Positions 60,164 to 64,000 of a DNA stretch of 64,000 bases are shown here, one piece after another (the first letter of the stretch is position 1; every line of letters begins with the position of its first letter). The stretch lies in NCBI GenBank assembly GCA_900110635.1, contig FOEK01000009.1, positions 62,001-126,000 on the forward strand, read 5' to 3'. The DNA is from Lachnospiraceae bacterium NE2001 (GTDB taxonomy: Bacteria > Bacillota > Clostridia > Lachnospirales > Lachnospiraceae). The notes under the pieces are model-generated. The model did not search any database, was not told the origin of the DNA, and saw only the letters and a list, made by a program, of their open reading frames with translations. The position numbers and the translations under genes are program-made.

Positions 60164-62632
60164 ATGGACATAATTAAGAAGATTAGTGAGGAACTTGAGG
60201 TTAAGAGTGGTCAGGTTCAGGCGGCTGTTGAGCTGCTGGATGAGGGATGTACTGTACCGTTTATTGCGAGGTACAGGAAGGAGAAGACTGGCGCACTTAA
60301 TGATGAACAGCTCCGTAAGCTTAATGAGAGACTTACTTACCTTAGAAATCTGGAGGAGAAGAAGCAGACTGTTATTACCAGTATTCAGGAGCAGGAGAAG
60401 ATGACACCTGAGCTGATGAAGGAGATTGAGGCTTGCGAGACTCTGGTTGCCCTGGAGGATCTGTACAGACCTTATCGTCCAAAGAGAAGAACCAGAGCTA
60501 CCATCGCAAAGGAAGCTGGTCTTGAGCCTCTGGCTGAGATCATTATGGCTCAGGAGACTAAGAAGTCTATGGAGGAAGAGGCAGCTCCATTCATAAACGA
60601 GGAGAAGGGAATCACAACTGTTGACGAGGCTATACAGGGTGCTTCAGATATTATCGCAGAGCAGATAAGTGATACAGCTGATTATAGAACCTGGATCAGA
60701 GAGAAGACATTTAAGCTTGGTAAAATGCTATCAACAGCCAAGGATCCTGAAGCGAAATCTGTATATGAGAACTACTATGAGTTCGATGAGCCGCTGAACA
60801 AGATTACTGGATACAGAACTCTTGCCCTCAATCGTGGTGAGAAGGAGAAGTTCCTGACTGTTAAGATAGATGCACCAGTTATTGATGTTGTTAATTATCT
60901 TGAAAGACAGCTGGTTAAGAAAGAAATTCTGCCAAGACTTAAGTCGATTGGCGGTATCAGCTTTCAGGAGGATACAAATGTATCTGAGAAGAAGTTTGAT
61001 AAGTTTGACAAGAAAAAGAAGAACGATAGAAATAAGTATTCAAATAGTGGAATAGATGGTCTTGAGGAGGCGGCAATGCTTCTTGGTCTCGCTGGAAATG
61101 ATAAGAAGAACGATAAGAAGCGAGATGACAGACGTAACAGACAAGATGCTAAGAATGCTCCTGAGAAGGAAGAGAAGAGAGCTGAGGAGTACCTTCTTAA
61201 CACTGGCAAGCCAGGAGAGACTGAGATTCCTTGGACTTCCCAGGTGATCGTAAATGCTATTGTAGATGCATATGACAGACTGATCGCACCTGCTATCGAG
61301 CGTGAAATCAGAAATGAACTTACAGAGACTGCTGAGGACGGAGCTATCGAGGTATTTGGTAAGAACCTTACACAGCTTCTTATGCAGCCACCTATCGCAG
61401 GTCAGACAGTACTTGGATGGGACCCTGCATTTAGAACAGGTTGTAAGCTTGCAGTTGTAGATCCTACAGGAAAGGTGCTTGATACAACAGTTATCTATCC
61501 AACAGCTCCTACAACTGATGAGAAGATCGCAAAGGCAAAAGCTACACTTAAAAAGATGATCAAGAAGTACGGTATCACACTTATTTCTTGTGGTAACGGA
61601 ACTGCATCCAGAGAGTCTGAGCAGATAATCGTTGAGCTCCTTCACGAGATTGATGATAAGGTAAGCTATGTAATTACAAATGAAGCTGGTGCTTCTGTAT
61701 ATAGTGCAAGTGCTCTGGCAACAGAAGAGTTCCCTGAGTTTGACGTTGGACAGCGTTCGGCTACATCCATCGCAAGACGTGTTCAGGATCCTCTGGCTGA
61801 GCTTGTTAAGATCGATCCCAAGTCTATCGGTGTTGGTCAGTATCAGCACGATATGAACCAGAAGAAGCTGGGCGAGGCTCTTGGTGGAGTAGTAGAGACA
61901 GCTGTTAACAAGGTTGGTGTTGATCTTAATACTGCATCAGCTCCACTGCTTCAGTATGTATCTGGTATCTCAAAGCCAATCGCAAAGAATATCGTTGCAT
62001 ATAGAGAAGAAAATGGAAGCTTTACAGATAGAAAAGAACTGCTTAAGGTACCTAAGCTGGGGGCGAAGGCATTTGAACAGTGCGCTGGATTCCTAAGAAT
62101 CTCTGGCGGTAAGAATCCTCTTGACGCTACAGCTGTTCATCCAGAGAGTTACGAAGCAACTCAGAAGCTTCTTGATACCCTGGGTATCACTCTGGATAAG
62201 CAGGTGCTTACTGAAATGGGTAAGGACGCAGCATCTAAGCTTAAAGCGCTTTCTGATTCTGATAAGAAGAAGCTTTCAGAGGATATAGGTATCGGTGAAA
62301 TGACTCTCAGCGATATCATAGACGAGCTCCTTCGTCCAGGCCGTGATCCTCGTGAGGATATGCCTAAGCCAATCCTTCGAAGTGATGTTCTTGATATGAA
62401 GGACCTTGAAGAGGGTATGGTGCTTAAAGGTACAGTTCGAAATGTTATCGACTTCGGTGCATTTGTTGATATCGGAGTTCACCAGGACGGTCTGGTACAT
62501 ATCTCACAGATCACCAACAAGAAGTTCATCAAGCATCCGCTTGAGGTAGTAAGCGTTGGTGACATCGTAGAAGTAAAAGTAATAAGCGTAGATAAAGAAA
62601 AAGGCCGAATTGGTCTATCAATGATCCTGTAA
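60164..62632 (+). CDS. tex: RNA-binding protein Tex (YqgF/S1 domain protein)
   Basis: An 822-residue Tex protein, a transcription-associated RNA-binding factor. Order: N-terminal helical domain (EVKSGQVQAAVELLDEGCTVPFIARYRKE), a YqgF-like RNase H fold (TVLGWDPAFRTGCKLAVVD), helix-hairpin-helix units (ISKPIAKNIVAYREENG) and a C-terminal S1 domain (GMVLKGTVRNVIDFGAFVDIG). It is about 50-100 residues longer than usual because of a Lys/Asp/Arg-rich insert at about residues 270-345 (FDKKKKNDRNK ... KKNDKKRDDRRNRQ). ATG 60164 has GGGAGGA; longer frames run through the repeats and are rejected. Confidence 0.93.
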   Translation: MDIIKKISEELEVKSGQVQAAVELLDEGCTVPFIARYRKEKTGALNDEQLRKLNERLTYLRNLEEKKQTVITSIQEQEKMTPELMKEIEACETLVALEDLYRPYRPKRRTRATIAKEAGLEPLAEIIMAQETKKSMEEEAAPFINEEKGITTVDEAIQGASDIIAEQISDTADYRTWIREKTFKLGKMLSTAKDPEAKSVYENYYEFDEPLNKITGYRTLALNRGEKEKFLTVKIDAPVIDVVNYLERQLVKKEILPRLKSIGGISFQEDTNVSEKKFDKFDKKKKNDRNKYSNSGIDGLEEAAMLLGLAGNDKKNDKKRDDRRNRQDAKNAPEKEEKRAEEYLLNTGKPGETEIPWTSQVIVNAIVDAYDRLIAPAIEREIRNELTETAEDGAIEVFGKNLTQLLMQPPIAGQTVLGWDPAFRTGCKLAVVDPTGKVLDTTVIYPTAPTTDEKIAKAKATLKKMIKKYGITLISCGNGTASRESEQIIVELLHEIDDKVSYVITNEAGASVYSASALATEEFPEFDVGQRSATSIARRVQDPLAELVKIDPKSIGVGQYQHDMNQKKLGEALGGVVETAVNKVGVDLNTASAPLLQYVSGISKPIAKNIVAYREENGSFTDRKELLKVPKLGAKAFEQCAGFLRISGGKNPLDATAVHPESYEATQKLLDTLGITLDKQVLTEMGKDAASKLKALSDSDKKKLSEDIGIGEMTLSDIIDELLRPGRDPREDMPKPILRSDVLDMKDLEEGMVLKGTVRNVIDFGAFVDIGVHQDGLVHISQITNKKFIKHPLEVVSVGDIVEVKVISVDKEKGRIGLSMIL

Positions 62633-62634
62633 CA

Positions 62635-62693
62635 AAGACAGGGGACGGTTCTCTGTCCGTTTTTTAAGATAGAGAACCGTACCCTGTCTTTTT
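62635..62693. repeat. AAGACAG-family inverted pair (locus B5), terminator-like
   Basis: Two units in opposite orientation (62635-62658 and 62666-62690) form one long imperfect palindrome closed by GTTTTTT and ending in seven T. It starts two bases after the tex TAA stop and is the clearest REPIN-like pair in the window. Confidence 0.92.
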
Positions 62694-62770
62694 TTATTGT
62701 AAAAAGGGCGTATAAAGTGTAAAATAGAGAATGTATAGGGTTTTGTGTTTCTCGTTATGGGGGAAGAGTT

Positions 62771-64000
62771 ATGACAAGATTTATTGCAAGGCTTATAAGC
62801 ACAGGAAGAAGTCTCTATCTAATGGGACTGCTTGCTGTGTTTATTTTAGTTTTTGGAAACTTTACAGTTTATGCAGAAACCATTTCAGGTGATGATAACG
62901 ACGAGGTAGCTGTAGATCCAACTGGCAAGGGCGATGGATATGCGGCTGTTCTTTACAACAACACCAATGGACTACCTACATCCGAAGCAAATGCTCTGGC
63001 AGAAACCCGCGAGGGCTTTATCTGGATTGGAAGCTACAGTGGACTTATCAGATATGATGGAAATACATTTGATAGAATAGATTCCACAACTGGTATTGCC
63101 AGTGTTGTTAGCCTGTACGTTGACAATATGAACAGACTCTGGATTGGTACAAATGATAATGGTGTTGCCGTGATGGAAGATGGGGAGTTTACATTTTACC
63201 AGGAAGAGGATGGGCTCGGTTCATCGTCTGTAAGAGCGATTGTAGAAGATAAAAAGGGCAATATATTTGTAGGTACCACAGATGGAATCAGCATCATTGA
63301 TACTGAAATGAAGATGAGCTCTATTGATGAGTCCCTGCTTAGTGACACTTATATCTGCGAGCTCAGACTTGGCGTTGACGGTGTCATTTACGGCGAGACC
63401 AGATCCGGAGCTATCTTTACTATCGAGGATAAGAAGATATCCGCCTGCTATGATCCTGATAAGCTGGGGGTTGGTTCTGTTTACACTGTATATCCTGATC
63501 CTGGCATGCCAGGCTATGTTTATATCGGTACAGAGGGTTCTGAGATATATCACGGAAATCTTGCTGATGGTCTCACAGATGTTGAGATTATGGATGCATC
63601 ACCTCTTGACAACATTACATCTATCGAGAAGTTTCAGGGGGTTCTCTGGGTTTGTTCAGACACAGGTATTGGTTATTTCCAGGACGGTGATTTCTCTATG
63701 ATGGAGAATATTCCGCTTAATAACTCTATTGATAACATGCTCGTGGATTATGAAGGAAACCTCTGGTTCAATTCCTCGCGTCAGGGTGTTATGAAGGTTG
63801 TGCCTAATCAGTTTACTGATGTCAGCTTTAAATATGGTCTTCCTGATATGGTTGTGAATTCAACCTGTCGCTTAGGCGGTAAGCTTTTTGTTGGAACTGA
63901 TACTGGTCTAGTTGTATTGGATAAGTACACCAGAACAAAGTATCTGAAGATTAAGAGCCTGGAGACAGATGTAGAAGAGATTAATAGTGATTCCAATCTT
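62771..64000 (+). CDS. Reg_prop (two-component regulator propeller) sensor protein, N-terminal part
   Basis: Open from ATG 62771 (GGGAAGAG upstream) through the window edge, giving 410 residues so far. A signal peptide or membrane helix (residues 14-36) precedes a beta-propeller with repeated IWIGSYSGLIRYDG, LWIGTNDNGVAVMEDG, IFVGTTDGISII, LWFNSSRQGVMKV and LFVGTDTGLVVLD blades, the Reg_prop signature. Proteins of this type end in a kinase or GGDEF output domain that lies beyond the window. The propeller probably senses an extracellular ligand such as a polysaccharide fragment. Confidence 0.88.
   Translation, partial: MTRFIARLISTGRSLYLMGLLAVFILVFGNFTVYAETISGDDNDEVAVDPTGKGDGYAAVLYNNTNGLPTSEANALAETREGFIWIGSYSGLIRYDGNTFDRIDSTTGIASVVSLYVDNMNRLWIGTNDNGVAVMEDGEFTFYQEEDGLGSSSVRAIVEDKKGNIFVGTTDGISIIDTEMKMSSIDESLLSDTYICELRLGVDGVIYGETRSGAIFTIEDKKISACYDPDKLGVGSVYTVYPDPGMPGYVYIGTEGSEIYHGNLADGLTDVEIMDASPLDNITSIEKFQGVLWVCSDTGIGYFQDGDFSMMENIPLNNSIDNMLVDYEGNLWFNSSRQGVMKVVPNQFTDVSFKYGLPDMVVNSTCRLGGKLFVGTDTGLVVLDKYTRTKYLKIKSLETDVEEINSDSNL

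Overview
The window comes from a low-to-mid GC Firmicute, most likely a gut or rumen Lachnospiraceae (Clostridia). The reasons are the DUF4317, DUF4874/DUF4832 and WWYE-type wall-binding families, a FeoA-FeoB fusion, a class B sortase/FctA-type pilus locus, LytTR-DUF3021 pairing, and purine-rich ribosome binding sites with frequent TTG/GTG starts. The genus cannot be fixed from sequence alone. Almost every gene is on the + strand; only one aldehyde dehydrogenase (52883-54307) is on the - strand. No tRNA, rRNA, CRISPR array or prophage was seen.

Layout. 1-270 is the 3' end of a type IIA topoisomerase B subunit. 286-9233 is a sucrose utilisation block: fructokinase, a GH13_4 amylosucrase-like enzyme, a LacI-type regulator, a HAD phosphatase, a ScrA-like PTS IIBCA, HPr and Enzyme I. 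Two promoters in this block carry matching operator-like palindromes. 9441-16047 holds a lipoprotein, a wall-binding DUF4874/DUF4832 protein, a nucleotidase-like HAD, a metallo-beta-lactamase-fold hydrolase and a zinc-ribbon membrane protein. 16090-19313 is a GlpA-like/FAD oxidoreductase/DUF1667 trio, followed by a methyltransferase, an aldo/keto reductase and a Gfo/Idh/MocA dehydrogenase. 22441-32187 is a five-gene sortase-assembled pilus operon (signal-peptidase-like protein, shaft pilin, class B sortase, minor pilin, 2090-residue adhesin). 32358-44261 is a mixed region with transport, flavoproteins, a zincin, an XRE-regulator/protein-kinase pair, a serine hydrolase with a LytTR/DUF3021 module, and DUF4317. 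44295-47860 is a rhodanese lipoprotein plus a FeoA-FeoB ferrous iron transporter. 47955-52806 holds small membrane and secreted proteins, a RAYT transposase and a Nudix hydrolase. 54643-62632 has O-acetylhomoserine sulfhydrylase, a two-component system with two extracytoplasmic partners (one ending in a nuclease-toxin-like domain), and the RNA-binding protein Tex. The window ends inside a Reg_prop propeller sensor.

The most unusual content is a dispersed set of short palindromes. Three outer-arm families (GTGCA-type, AAGACAG-type, ATCACCA-type) share a GGGGACRG core and occupy at least fourteen loci. Most sit within a few bases after a TAA stop codon and often end directly before the next gene's ribosome binding site. 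A REP-associated tyrosine transposase (RAYT, 51508-52245) lies between two copies of the GTGCA family. The arrangement looks like a REP/REPIN-RAYT system in a Clostridium-class genome, in which the palindromes may also act as intercistronic terminators.
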